Assembly (NCBI RefSeq): GCF_900187565.1
Contig: NZ_FYED01000015.1
Span: 1-64,000, forward strand
Source: Pseudomonas sp. Irchel 3A7
Lineage (GTDB): Bacteria; Pseudomonadota; Gammaproteobacteria; Pseudomonadales; Pseudomonadaceae
Length of the DNA: 64,000 nt
Direction of reading: 5' to 3'
The notes below the pieces were generated by a model, which did no database searches, had not been told where the DNA came from, and saw only the letters and a list, made by a program, of their open reading frames with translations. Shown piece after piece: positions 1 to 7,033 of the stretch. A program made the position numbers and the translations under genes. Positions within the stretch are counted from its first letter, which is position 1, and every line of letters begins with the position of its first letter.

Positions 1-124
1 GGCCCCCAAACAGATCATCTGTGCAGCAATGCGCAAGCTCCTACATTTTGTCTACGCCGTTCTTAAATCGGGCCAGCCATTTGACCCGAATTTTGCGCTT
101 GCCCGATGAGGGACAAGACGGTAT

Positions 125-142
125 CTACAGATGAATCTGTAG
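125..142. repeat. Short perfect inverted repeat near the left end
   Basis: CTACAGAT and its exact complement ATCTGTAG are separated by two bases. It lies in the gene-free first 211 bases, beside a single REP unit. No T-run follows, so it is not an obvious terminator. I see no gene in 1-211. Confidence 0.4.
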
Positions 143-156
143 GTCGTTCCGACCTA

Positions 157-181
157 TTCGCGAGCAGGCTCGCTCCCACAG
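157..181 (-). repeat. Single REP element
   Basis: The sequence is TTCGCGAGCAGGCTCGCTCC followed by CAC, the reverse complement of the common fluorescent-pseudomonad REP unit. Unlike almost all other copies in the window it has no inverted partner nearby, so it is a solo REP. It lies downstream of the ubiK stop codon. Confidence 0.85.
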
Positions 182-211
182 TGGATTGGTTTCAAAGTGG
201 GCTATGCGGTG

Positions 212-472
212 TTACTCGGTGGGTGGGTTCAGCTTCGCTTCCATTTCCGCCACCTTCGTCTCCAGTGCCTCCAGGCGGGCGCGGGTGCGGGCGAGAACGA
301 CCATCTGACTATCGAATTCTTCCCGGCTCACCAGGTCCAGTTTGCTGAAGGCGCTTTGCAGCAGGGCCTTGAACTGGCTTTCGATTTCGGCTTTCGGCAG
401 TGGGGTGTCGCCGCTGAAGAGGCGGGAGGCGGTGCCGGTCAGGGCGTCGAGGAAGTCTTTGGGCGCGAGCAT
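212..472 (-). CDS. ubiK: Ubiquinone biosynthesis accessory factor UbiK (YqiC/BMFP family)
   Basis: A predicted 86-residue protein starting MLAPKDFLDAL. Members of the BMFP/YqiC family, renamed UbiK in enterobacteria, help the cytosolic Ubi enzyme complex work under aerobic conditions. The N-terminal half is amphipathic, and the last 35 or so residues (ARTRARLEALETKVAEMEAK) form a trimeric coiled coil, as is typical. The open frame extends 30 codons further upstream, but the ATG at 472 has a purine-rich AGGA upstream and matches the usual family N-terminus. The gene is divergent from glnK, as in other pseudomonads. Confidence 0.9.
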   Translation of the reverse strand: MLAPKDFLDALTGTASRLFSGDTPLPKAEIESQFKALLQSAFSKLDLVSREEFDSQMVVLARTRARLEALETKVAEMEAKLNPPTE

Positions 473-545
473 GGGGAAAGGTCCTGGTAACAATGGCGGG
501 CAGTGTATCACGCAGTGTCTATAGTCAATTTCGCGGGCAAGGGAT

Positions 546-593
546 GCACGCTTTTCGCGCATGCGGATGGACGGCGTCGCACCGTTGTTGTGC
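546..593 (+). promoter_or_regulatory. Tandem NtrC-like enhancer sites upstream of glnK
   Basis: The known NtrC consensus is GCACC-N5-GGTGC. Positions 579-593 read GCACC-GTTGT-TGTGC (9 of 10 conserved bases). Positions 546-560 read GCACG-CTTTT-CGCGC (7 of 10). Their centres are 33 bases apart, about three helical turns, close to the spacing of the strong paired NtrC sites of enteric glnA. They lie about 75-120 bases upstream of the -24 element, a normal enhancer distance. The function is inferred from the pattern. Confidence 0.6.
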
Positions 594-668
594 GTAACGT
601 GCCGGGTGTTGTGGCGAAGTGGCGGCCATCAACCGGTAAAGGCTTGAAAACAGTGAGTTTTGTGGAGA

Positions 669-684
669 TGGCAAGCTTTCTGCT
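669..684 (+). promoter_or_regulatory. Sigma-54 (-24/-12) promoter for glnK-amtB
   Basis: The sequence TGGCAAG-CTTT-CTGCT matches the RpoN consensus TGGCACG-N4-TTGCT at all key positions, including the invariant GG (670-671) and GC (682-683) with exactly ten bases between them. Transcription would start near 695, leaving a leader of about 200 bases before the glnK ATG. Together with the upstream NtrC-like sites this predicts induction on nitrogen limitation, as is known for glnK-amtB in proteobacteria. Confidence 0.65.
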
Positions 685-892
685 TAGACGGTAGTGACCC
701 ATGCACTGATGCAGTCACCGTGACGAATGCAGTGCGCCGAGCGAAACGCGGGGAGCGTTTGGCAAGGAGCGGTTAGCTGGCGTCGGACGGGCGGATAAGG
801 CCGACGATGCGTTACAAAGCCAGGCACTGCGCTTAGACTTGAGACGGGTTTGTTTTCCTGGGGCAAGTCCACCAATTCGGGAGAGAGTTTTC

Positions 893-1231
893 ATGAAGCT
901 AGTCACTGCCATCATCAAGCCGTTCAAGTTGGACGACGTGCGCGAGTCGTTGTCCGAGATCGGCGTGCAGGGCATTACCGTCACTGAAGTCAAAGGCTTC
1001 GGTCGGCAGAAGGGTCACACCGAGCTGTATCGCGGCGCGGAGTACGTGGTCGATTTCCTGCCAAAGGTGAAGATTGATGTCGCCATTGACGACAAGGATC
1101 TCGACCGGGTTATCGAGGCGATAACCAAGGCCGCCAACACCGGCAAGATCGGTGACGGCAAGATCTTCGTGGTCAATCTGGAACAGGCGATTCGCATCCG
1201 TACCGGCGAAACCGATACCGACGCAATCTAA
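893..1231 (+). CDS. glnK: Nitrogen regulatory PII protein GlnK
   Basis: A 112-residue PII signal protein. PII trimers sense 2-oxoglutarate, ATP/ADP and, through uridylylation by GlnD, glutamine; GlnK docks on AmtB to block ammonium uptake when nitrogen is plentiful. The start MKLVTAIIKPFKLDDV is the standard family N-terminus, and the uridylylation site Tyr51 is present in the T-loop (RGAEYVVDF). The frame opens earlier, but ATG 893 follows a GAGAGAG ribosome site. It forms an operon with amtB, which starts 35 bases downstream, and is preceded by a sigma-54/NtrC region. Confidence 0.97.
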   Translation: MKLVTAIIKPFKLDDVRESLSEIGVQGITVTEVKGFGRQKGHTELYRGAEYVVDFLPKVKIDVAIDDKDLDRVIEAITKAANTGKIGDGKIFVVNLEQAIRIRTGETDTDAI

Positions 1232-1266
1232 GCCGCCACAAACCCAACGCCCCAGGAGAAAACAAT

Positions 1267-2604
1267 ATGACTCTGCGTAAAATCGCAGGGCTAGGAGCCC
1301 TGTTGTCCCTCGTAATGCCCGGCCTGGCCATGGCGGCAGACGAAGTGGCGGCCCCAGTCCTCAACTCCGGCGATACCGCCTGGATGTTGACCTCGACAGC
1401 TCTCGTGCTGTTCATGACCATTCCCGGCCTCGCGCTGTTCTACGGCGGCATGGTTCGGTCGAAAAACATTCTTTCCGTGATGATGCAATGCTTCGCCATT
1501 ACCGGTCTGATCAGCGTCCTGTGGGTTATTTATGGCTACAGCATCGCGTTCGACACCACCGGCATGGAGCAGGGCGTCGTCAACTTCAACTCCTTCTTCG
1601 GTGGCATGGGCAAGGCATTCCTGGCCGGTGTCACGCCATCGAGCCTGACCGGACCGGCGGCGCTGTTCCCTGAAGCGGTGTTCATCACCTTCCAGATGAC
1701 CTTTGCCATCATCACCCCGGCGCTGATCGTCGGCGCCTTCGCCGAGCGCATGAAGTTCTCCGCGATGCTGGTGTTCATGGGCATCTGGTTCACCCTGGTT
1801 TATGCGCCGATTGCGCACATGGTCTGGTCCGGCAACGGCGGCCTGATGTGGGACTGGGGCGTGCTGGACTTCGCCGGTGGCACCGTGGTGCACATCAACG
1901 CCGGTGTGGCCGGTCTGATCGCCTGCCTGGTACTGGGCAAGCGTAAAGGTTTCCCGACCACCCCGATGGCTCCACACAATCTTGGTTACACCCTGATGGG
2001 CGCCGCCATGCTGTGGATCGGCTGGTTCGGCTTCAACGCCGGCTCTGCCGCGGCCGCCAACGGCACTGCCGGCATGGCGATGCTGGTCACCCAGATCGCG
2101 ACTGCCGCCGCTGCACTGGGCTGGATGTTCGCCGAGTGGATCACTCACGGTAAACCAAGCGCACTGGGCATCGCCTCGGGTGTGGTTGCCGGCCTGGTCG
2201 CCATCACGCCAGCCGCTGGCACCGTAGGCCCGATGGGCGCCCTTGTGATCGGCCTGGCCGCAGGCGTGGTGTGCTTCTTCTGCGCCACCACCCTGAAACG
2301 CAAAATGGGTTATGACGACTCCCTCGACGCCTTCGGCGTGCATGGCATCGGCGGTATCCTCGGCGCGATCCTGACCGGTGCATTCGCTGCACCGTCCCTG
2401 GGTGGCTTCGGCACCGTGACCGACATCGCCGCACAAGTCTGGATTCAGTGCAAAGGCGTAGGCTTCACGGTGATCTACACCGCGATCATCACCTACATCA
2501 TCCTCAAGGTCCTGGATGCGGTCATGGGCCTGCGCATCACCGAAGAAGAAGAATCGGTCGGCATCGATCTGGCACTTCACAACGAACGCGGCTACAACTT
2601 GTAA
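1267..2604 (+). CDS. amtB: Ammonium transporter AmtB
   Basis: A 445-residue member of the Amt/MEP/Rh family that moves ammonium across the inner membrane. The first 24 residues look like a cleavable signal peptide ending AMAADE, followed by eleven hydrophobic segments. Family marks include FYGGMVRSKN, the twin-histidine pore region (GGTVVHINAG and DAFGVHGIGG) and the C-terminal tail EEEESVGIDLALHNERGYNL that contacts GlnK. It is co-transcribed with glnK (AGGAGA before the ATG) and followed by a strong terminator. Confidence 0.97.
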   Translation: MTLRKIAGLGALLSLVMPGLAMAADEVAAPVLNSGDTAWMLTSTALVLFMTIPGLALFYGGMVRSKNILSVMMQCFAITGLISVLWVIYGYSIAFDTTGMEQGVVNFNSFFGGMGKAFLAGVTPSSLTGPAALFPEAVFITFQMTFAIITPALIVGAFAERMKFSAMLVFMGIWFTLVYAPIAHMVWSGNGGLMWDWGVLDFAGGTVVHINAGVAGLIACLVLGKRKGFPTTPMAPHNLGYTLMGAAMLWIGWFGFNAGSAAAANGTAGMAMLVTQIATAAAALGWMFAEWITHGKPSALGIASGVVAGLVAITPAAGTVGPMGALVIGLAAGVVCFFCATTLKRKMGYDDSLDAFGVHGIGGILGAILTGAFAAPSLGGFGTVTDIAAQVWIQCKGVGFTVIYTAIITYIILKVLDAVMGLRITEEEESVGIDLALHNERGYNL

Positions 2605-2616
2605 GCACGCGCATGA

Positions 2617-2649
2617 AAAAATTTGCCCGGCTTGCCGGGCATTTTTTTG
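2617..2649 (+). terminator. Rho-independent terminator after amtB
   Basis: The stem GCCCGG / CCGGGC has a CTTG loop (2625-2640), is preceded by an A-run and followed by ATTTTTTT. It lies 20 bases past the amtB stop and closes the glnK-amtB operon. The A-run could also let it work in the opposite direction. Confidence 0.9.
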
Positions 2650-2819
2650 TCCGCGATTTATCATTGAAAGGACGGCTGAAAGGTTTTTTCTGACAGCTTT
2701 GTGAACGTTTACGACGCGTGTTTTTGTGCCGCCGAAGGCTTACACGATTGAAGGATGATCAGGGCCTTTGTTTTTTCCCAGAGCGCGCTAGAATGCGCCC
2801 CGAACGTGCGGAGAACTGT

Positions 2820-3245
2820 ATGTGGCAACAGACTCTGATAACCCTGCGGGCGAGGCCCCGGGGCTTTCATCTGGTAACGGACGAGTTACTCGCCGGCTTG
2901 CCTGAACTCAAGGCATGCCGGGTTGGTCTGTTGCATTTGTGGCTGCAGCATACCTCGGCGTCGTTGACCATCAACGAGAACGCCGATCCGGCGGTACGTC
3001 GCGACTTCGAACGATTTTTCAATCGTCTGATCCCACAAGGAACAGACGGCTATGAGCATAACGACGAAGGCCTGGACGACCTCCCGGCGCACTTCAAGGC
3101 CAGCGTGCTTGGCTGTCAGCTCAGTTTGCCGATTTCGGCGGGCAGACTGGCGTTAGGGACCTGGCAAGGCGTTTACCTGGGCGAGCACCGTGATTTTGGC
3201 GGTGCCCGTAAAGTCCTCGCCACCGTGCACGGTGAAGAGGCATGA
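2820..3245 (+). CDS. yjbQ: YjbQ family protein (secondary thiamine-phosphate synthase-like)
   Basis: A 141-residue protein of the YjbQ/UPF0047 fold. It shows the family signature LHLWLQHTSASLTINENADPAV near residues 37-58, and the histidines of HTSAS and the later YLGEHRDFGG that form the conserved pocket. E. coli YjbQ has weak thiamine-phosphate synthase activity; the physiological role is unclear. ATG 2820 is chosen because MWQQTLITLRAR is the family N-terminus; the open frame starts 34 codons earlier in non-conserved sequence. It is followed by sutA, as in P. aeruginosa. Confidence 0.92.
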   Translation: MWQQTLITLRARPRGFHLVTDELLAGLPELKACRVGLLHLWLQHTSASLTINENADPAVRRDFERFFNRLIPQGTDGYEHNDEGLDDLPAHFKASVLGCQLSLPISAGRLALGTWQGVYLGEHRDFGGARKVLATVHGEEA

Positions 3246-3278
3246 ACCGCTGGTCACCAGCGGTTATTGAATTTTTCC
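3245..3278 (+). terminator. Hairpin, probable terminator, between yjbQ and sutA
   Basis: A perfect 9-base stem AACCGCTGG / CCAGCGGTT with a three-base loop starts at the yjbQ stop codon. The T-run (ATTTTT) comes only after ATTGA, so termination may be partial. It separates yjbQ from the sutA promoter. Confidence 0.5.
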
Positions 3279-3286
3279 GGCAGCCT

Positions 3287-3314
3287 TCGACAGAGGGCAA
3301 AGCTGGGCTATAAC
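3287..3314 (+). promoter_or_regulatory. Sigma-70 promoter for sutA
   Basis: The -35 TCGACA (3287-3292) and -10 TATAAC (3309-3314) each match five of six consensus bases and are separated by 16 bases. A start near 3321 would leave about 25 bases of leader before the sutA ATG. Confidence 0.55.
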
Positions 3315-3346
3315 TAATCTGCTTTTCGCAAGTCATGAGGTAGAAC

Positions 3347-3667
3347 ATGAGCGACGATGATCTGGAAAACGACGACCTCGAAGTAGGCGACGACGAAACC
3401 GAAGAAGGTCTGGAAGCAGCGGCCGAAGACGTCGCTGAAGACGACGGCGGTGATGCCCCCGTTCCGACCGCCAAAGGCAAGGCCAAGGCTGCGGTATCGG
3501 TCGATGAGCTGCCGAGTGTCGAAGCCAAGAACAAGGAACGTGACGCCCTGGCCAAGGCCATGGAAGAGTTCCTGGCTCGTGGCGGCAAGGTGCAGGAAGT
3601 GGAGGCCAACGTGGTCGCCGATCCGCCCAAGAAGCCTGACAACAAGTACGGCAGCCGGCCTATCTGA
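3347..3667 (+). CDS. sutA: Transcriptional regulator SutA
   Basis: A 106-residue, very acidic small protein. In P. aeruginosa SutA binds RNA polymerase and raises transcription of housekeeping genes in slow-growing cells. The N-terminal 40 residues are almost entirely Asp/Glu with few hydrophobics and are expected to be disordered. The central part VSVDELPSVEAKNKERDALAKAMEEFLARGGKVQEV is the conserved helical region, and the C-terminus NKYGSRPI matches the family end. A promoter and a terminator flank it, so it is probably transcribed alone. Confidence 0.9.
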   Translation: MSDDDLENDDLEVGDDETEEGLEAAAEDVAEDDGGDAPVPTAKGKAKAAVSVDELPSVEAKNKERDALAKAMEEFLARGGKVQEVEANVVADPPKKPDNKYGSRPI

Positions 3668-3685
3668 GCCTGCTTCGCGCTTGCT

Positions 3686-3715
3686 GAAAAAGCCCGCCGT
3701 CGCTGCGGGCTTTTT
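3686..3715 (+). terminator. Rho-independent terminator after sutA
   Basis: AAAAAGCCCGC-CGTC-GCGGGCTTTTT forms a strong stem with a T-run about 20 bases after the sutA stop. The symmetric A and T runs would allow action on both strands, which would also suit the minus-strand gene that ends at 3854. Confidence 0.9.
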
Positions 3716-3754
3716 CATGCCTGGAACAAAATGCCGGGATCTGCTGCGACCCCT

Positions 3755-3841
3755 GTGGGAGCGGGCTTGCCCGCGATGGGTCATCAAATCCAACATTGAT
3801 GTTGCCCGATGAATCGCTATCGCGGGCAAGCCCGCTCCCAC
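3755..3841. repeat. REPIN, 87 bases, GCGGG type
   Basis: Two REP units in inverted orientation: GTGGGAGCGGGCTTGCCCGC at the left and its reverse complement at the right, around a spacer of about 40 bases. This variant has CGGGCTTGCCCG in place of the CGAGCCTGCTCG seen in most other copies here. Confidence 0.9.
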
Positions 3842-3853
3842 ATTCGTTCTGTG

Positions 3854-4561
3854 TCAGGCCGACGATGCATTCCACAACGCCAATAACGCCGGCAGCTCGG
3901 TCAGACTGCGGATCTCGGCATCCGGCAAGCGCTCGGCTTCCCAGTTTTTGCCCGAGGGGTTGAACCAGATCGCCCGCAGCCCCGCTTGTTGGGCGCCGGC
4001 AATATCGTCACCCGGATGATCACCGATATGCACCGCCGTCTCAGGGGTTGCACCGCCGCGTTGCAATGCCTCATGGAACAGTCGCGCATCGGGTTTGGCG
4101 ATGCCGATGTCTTCGGCGCACAACGCAAACTTGAAGTAGTCCGCCAGCCCCAGCCGCCGTACATCGGCATTGCCATTGGTGACCACGCCCAGGGCGTAGT
4201 GGTTGGCCAGCACCTCCAGGGTCGGTTGCACCTCCGGGAAGATTTCCAGCTGGTGCCGGGCATGCAGGAACACTTCGAAACTCTGGTCGGCCAGGTCCGA
4301 TGCTTCGGCATGGGTATAACCGGCTTCTTCCAGTGCGTGGAACAACACACGCCGGCGCAGGGCGCTGATACGGTGCTTGAGGCTCGGTTCGTTGCTCAGG
4401 ATGCGTTCGCGAATACTCCACAGATGCTCCACCGCAACGGCGCCCAGGTTGGGCGCATTTGCGGTCAGCCATTCACGCAATACGGCTTCGGCACTGACGA
4501 TCACCGGGGCGGTGTCCCACAGGGTGTCATCGAGGTCGAAGGTGATCAATTGGATCGTCAT
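3854..4561 (-). CDS. HAD-superfamily hydrolase, subfamily IA (YjjG/GPH-like)
   Basis: A 235-residue phosphatase-like protein. Motif I is ITFDLDDTLWDT at residues 5-16 (nucleophile Asp9 and general acid Asp11), motif II is VVTNGN near residue 125, and motifs III and IV are AKPDARLF and HIGDHPGDDIAGAQQAGL near 150-190. The large helical cap between motifs I and II marks subfamily IA. Substrates of such enzymes (nucleotides, sugar phosphates, flavin phosphates) cannot be read from sequence. Its start overlaps the xerC stop by four bases, so it is the last gene of the lysA-dapF-xerC operon, as in other pseudomonads. Confidence 0.88.
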   Translation of the reverse strand: MTIQLITFDLDDTLWDTAPVIVSAEAVLREWLTANAPNLGAVAVEHLWSIRERILSNEPSLKHRISALRRRVLFHALEEAGYTHAEASDLADQSFEVFLHARHQLEIFPEVQPTLEVLANHYALGVVTNGNADVRRLGLADYFKFALCAEDIGIAKPDARLFHEALQRGGATPETAVHIGDHPGDDIAGAQQAGLRAIWFNPSGKNWEAERLPDAEIRSLTELPALLALWNASSA

Positions 4562-5457
4562 GAATCATCGCCTTTAATGCGTTTGGCCCGTGGATGGGCG
4601 CTGTCGTAGACCGTGGCCAGGTGCTGGAAGTCCAGGTGGGTGTAGATCTGCGTGGTCTTGATGTCCGAGTGCCCGAGCAGTTCCTGCACCGCCCGCAGGT
4701 CTTGGGAGGACTCCAGCAAATGGCTGGCAAAAGAGTGCCGCAACATGTGCGGGTGCAGGTTTTGCCCCAGTTCGCGTTCGCCCGCCGCCTTGACCCGTAG
4801 CTGAATGGCCCGCGGCCCCAGGCGTCGCCCTTGCTGGCTGACGAACACCGCATCGTCCGCCGGGTTGGCCATTGCCCGCAAGGGCAGCCACAATTCCAGC
4901 GCCTCGCGAGCCTTCTTGCCCACCGGCAACAGTCGGGTCTTGCTGCCTTTGCCGAGCACCTGGACCATGCCATCGGCCAAATCAAGCTGATCGAGATTCA
5001 GCCCGGTCAGCTCCGACAGCCTCAACCCGGAGGAGTAGAAGAGTTCAAGAATCGCTTGATCCCGACGAGCGAGGAAGTCGTCTTCGACCCCACCTTCAAG
5101 CAGTTGCAGTGCGCGGTCGGTGTCGAGGGTTTTCGGCAGGCGGCGTTCACCCTTGGGCGGCGCCAGGCCGTTGGCCGGATCGTGGTCGCACAGTCCTTCG
5201 CGGTTCAGATAATGATAGAGCCCGCGCACCGCCGACAGTAGCCGCGCCAGGCTGCGGGAGGATTGGCCTTGGGCATGCAGGCGGGCGATCAGGCTGCGCA
5301 GGCGCTGGATGTCCAGGGCGGCCCAGCTGCCGATGTTCTGTTTGACGCACCAACTCAACACCTTGTCCAGGTCTCGGCGGTAGGCCGACAGCGTGTGCGG
5401 CGACACCTGCCGCTCACTGCGCAGGTGTTCGCAGTAAGCGTCCAGTTGCCGTTCCAT
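4558..5457 (-). CDS. xerC: Tyrosine recombinase XerC
   Basis: A 299-residue site-specific recombinase that acts with XerD at dif to resolve chromosome dimers. The N-terminal SAM-like core-binding domain covers residues 1-90. The catalytic domain keeps all six active residues: Arg146 (SSGLRLSEL), Lys170 (GKGSKTR), His237 and Arg240 (HMLRH), His263 (LGHSDI) and nucleophile Tyr272 (TTQIYTHL). It lies just downstream of the DUF484 gene, the arrangement first described in E. coli (dapF-yigA-xerC), and overlaps the HAD gene by four bases. Confidence 0.97.
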   Translation of the reverse strand: MERQLDAYCEHLRSERQVSPHTLSAYRRDLDKVLSWCVKQNIGSWAALDIQRLRSLIARLHAQGQSSRSLARLLSAVRGLYHYLNREGLCDHDPANGLAPPKGERRLPKTLDTDRALQLLEGGVEDDFLARRDQAILELFYSSGLRLSELTGLNLDQLDLADGMVQVLGKGSKTRLLPVGKKAREALELWLPLRAMANPADDAVFVSQQGRRLGPRAIQLRVKAAGERELGQNLHPHMLRHSFASHLLESSQDLRAVQELLGHSDIKTTQIYTHLDFQHLATVYDSAHPRAKRIKGDDS

Positions 5458-5459
5458 GA

Positions 5460-6185
5460 TCAGCGTACCGAGCGCAGGGAGCTGTTGATCCGTGGCAGCA
5501 CGCGGCCCATGACTTCGGCGATGTAGCTCAGGAACAGCGTGCCCACCGAGCTTTTGTAGTGTTGCGGATCACGGCTGGCGATGGCCAGGATGCCGTGGAT
5601 GCCCTGGTGGGTGATGGCGACGACGGCGGTGGAGCCGATCTGCTTGCGCTGTTCTTCGCCGAACAGGAAGTCCAGTTCGTGCTCGCGCAAGCTGCCGCTG
5701 ACGCTCTTGTCTTCTTGCAACAAGCCGCCAATGGCCACTTGTGCTTCAGCGTGGGTGACCCAGCGGCCGACCGGCATGGCGTTGTCGCCGAGCAGGATCA
5801 GGCTGACGAAGGGCACCTGGAAGTCCTGGCGCAGGCTGTCTTCGACGCACATCACCACGTCTTCCAGGGTGCTGGCGTCCATCAGCGCGAGAATCAGGCG
5901 ACGGGTCTTGTCGAAGAGGCGGTCGTTGTCACGGGCCACGTCCATCAAGTGCGAAAGGCGGTGGCGCAACTCGATATTGCGGTCGCGCAGAATGGTCATC
6001 TGCCGTTCGACCAGAGACACGGTATCGCCGCGTCGGTGGGGAATGCGCAAGGCCGGCAGCAGTTCTTCGTGCTCGACGAAGAAATCCGGATGAGCCTCCA
6101 GGTACGCGGCAATCGCCGCCGCCTCCAGGCTTTCGGACGCTGATTCGTCGGGCTGTCGGGCGGGTACCTGAGGCTTATCGGTCAT
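5460..6185 (-). CDS. DUF484 family protein (YigA)
   Basis: A 241-residue protein of the DUF484 family, always found between dapF and xerC in gammaproteobacteria. Residues 25-60 carry the family opening (AAIAAYLEAHPDFFVEHEEL), then a helical linker with SLVERQMTILRDRN, and a GAF-like domain from about residue 95 to the end. GAF folds bind small ligands, but no ligand or function is established. The stop codon is two bases before the xerC start, so the genes are translationally linked. Confidence 0.92.
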   Translation of the reverse strand: MTDKPQVPARQPDESASESLEAAAIAAYLEAHPDFFVEHEELLPALRIPHRRGDTVSLVERQMTILRDRNIELRHRLSHLMDVARDNDRLFDKTRRLILALMDASTLEDVVMCVEDSLRQDFQVPFVSLILLGDNAMPVGRWVTHAEAQVAIGGLLQEDKSVSGSLREHELDFLFGEEQRKQIGSTAVVAITHQGIHGILAIASRDPQHYKSSVGTLFLSYIAEVMGRVLPRINSSLRSVR

Positions 6186-6198
6186 GGCTTCGGCTCAT

Positions 6199-7029
6199 TC
6201 AAAGACGCACTTGTCCTTCGTATACGCGCACTGCCGGGCCGGTCATCATGACCGGTTGGCCAGGGCCTGCCCATTCAATGGACAGGCGCCCGCCAGGCAG
6301 GTCGATCAATAGCGGCGAATCCATCCACCCCTGGCTGATCGCGGCCACTGCGGCGGCGCAGGCGCCGGTACCGCAGGCCTGGGTTTCCCCGGCTCCGCGT
6401 TCCCAGACGCGCAATTGCGCGCGGCCCCGGTCGATGACCTGGAGAAAACCGACATTGACCCGTGCCGGAAAGCGCGGGTGATGTTCGATTTTCGGTCCCA
6501 GTTCATGCACCGGTGCGGCGTTGATGTCGCTGACCCGCAGTACGGCATGGGGGTTGCCCATGGACACTGCGGCCAGCTCGACCGGCGCACCGTCGACGTC
6601 GACCTGATAGCTCAGGGCCTGCTCCGGCGCCTGGAACGGAATATCCGCCGGCACCAGGCGCGGGGCACCCATATTGACGCCGATCTGCCCGTCGTTGCGA
6701 ACATCCAGTTCGATGATGCCACTTTTGGTCTCGACACGGATCTGCCGCTTTGCGGTCAGGCGCTTGTCGAGCACAAAACGGGCGAAGCAGCGTGCACCGT
6801 TACCGCACTGTTCCACTTCAGAGCCATCGGAGTTGAAGATCCGATAGCGGAAATCCACGTCCGGGTTGCTTGGCGCTTCGACGATCAGCAGCTGGTCGAA
6901 ACCGATACCGGTATGCCGATCGCCCCACAACTTGGCGTGCTTGGGCAGAATGTGCGCGTGCTGGCTGACCAGGTCGAGGACCATGAAGTCATTGCCCAGG
7001 CCGTGCATCTTGGTGAAACGCAGCAGCAT
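6199..7029 (-). CDS. dapF: Diaminopimelate epimerase DapF
   Basis: A 276-residue cytoplasmic enzyme that interconverts LL- and meso-diaminopimelate in lysine and peptidoglycan synthesis. The two catalytic cysteines are visible: Cys75 in VEQCGNGARCF and Cys219 in QACGTGACAA. I use ATG 7029 (MLLRFTKMHGLGNDF), the universal family N-terminus; an upstream in-frame start would run into the end of lysA. The start lies five bases after the lysA stop. Its product is the substrate of LysA, encoded immediately upstream. Confidence 0.97.
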   Translation of the reverse strand: MLLRFTKMHGLGNDFMVLDLVSQHAHILPKHAKLWGDRHTGIGFDQLLIVEAPSNPDVDFRYRIFNSDGSEVEQCGNGARCFARFVLDKRLTAKRQIRVETKSGIIELDVRNDGQIGVNMGAPRLVPADIPFQAPEQALSYQVDVDGAPVELAAVSMGNPHAVLRVSDINAAPVHELGPKIEHHPRFPARVNVGFLQVIDRGRAQLRVWERGAGETQACGTGACAAAVAAISQGWMDSPLLIDLPGGRLSIEWAGPGQPVMMTGPAVRVYEGQVRL

Positions 7030-7033
7030 GGTT

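Larger units (their letters stand above)
473..892. other. Intergenic control region between ubiK and glnK
   Basis: This 420-base stretch contains no convincing gene. It holds the sigma-54 promoter and two NtrC-like sites listed separately, and must also carry the ubiK promoter on the minus strand, which I could not assign. Confidence 0.7.

Noticed and set aside
735..840. Other GG-N10-GC matches near 781 for a sigma-54 promoter
   Set aside because: TGGCGTCGGACGGGC has the invariant bases but lacks the T pair at -15/-14 and the AC after TGGC; the match at 669 is clearly better.
1291..2664. A 457-residue open frame opposite amtB
   Set aside because: It is an antisense shadow of a highly GC-biased gene; amtB itself is fully recognisable and the antisense product has low-complexity His/Asp/Gly-rich sequence.
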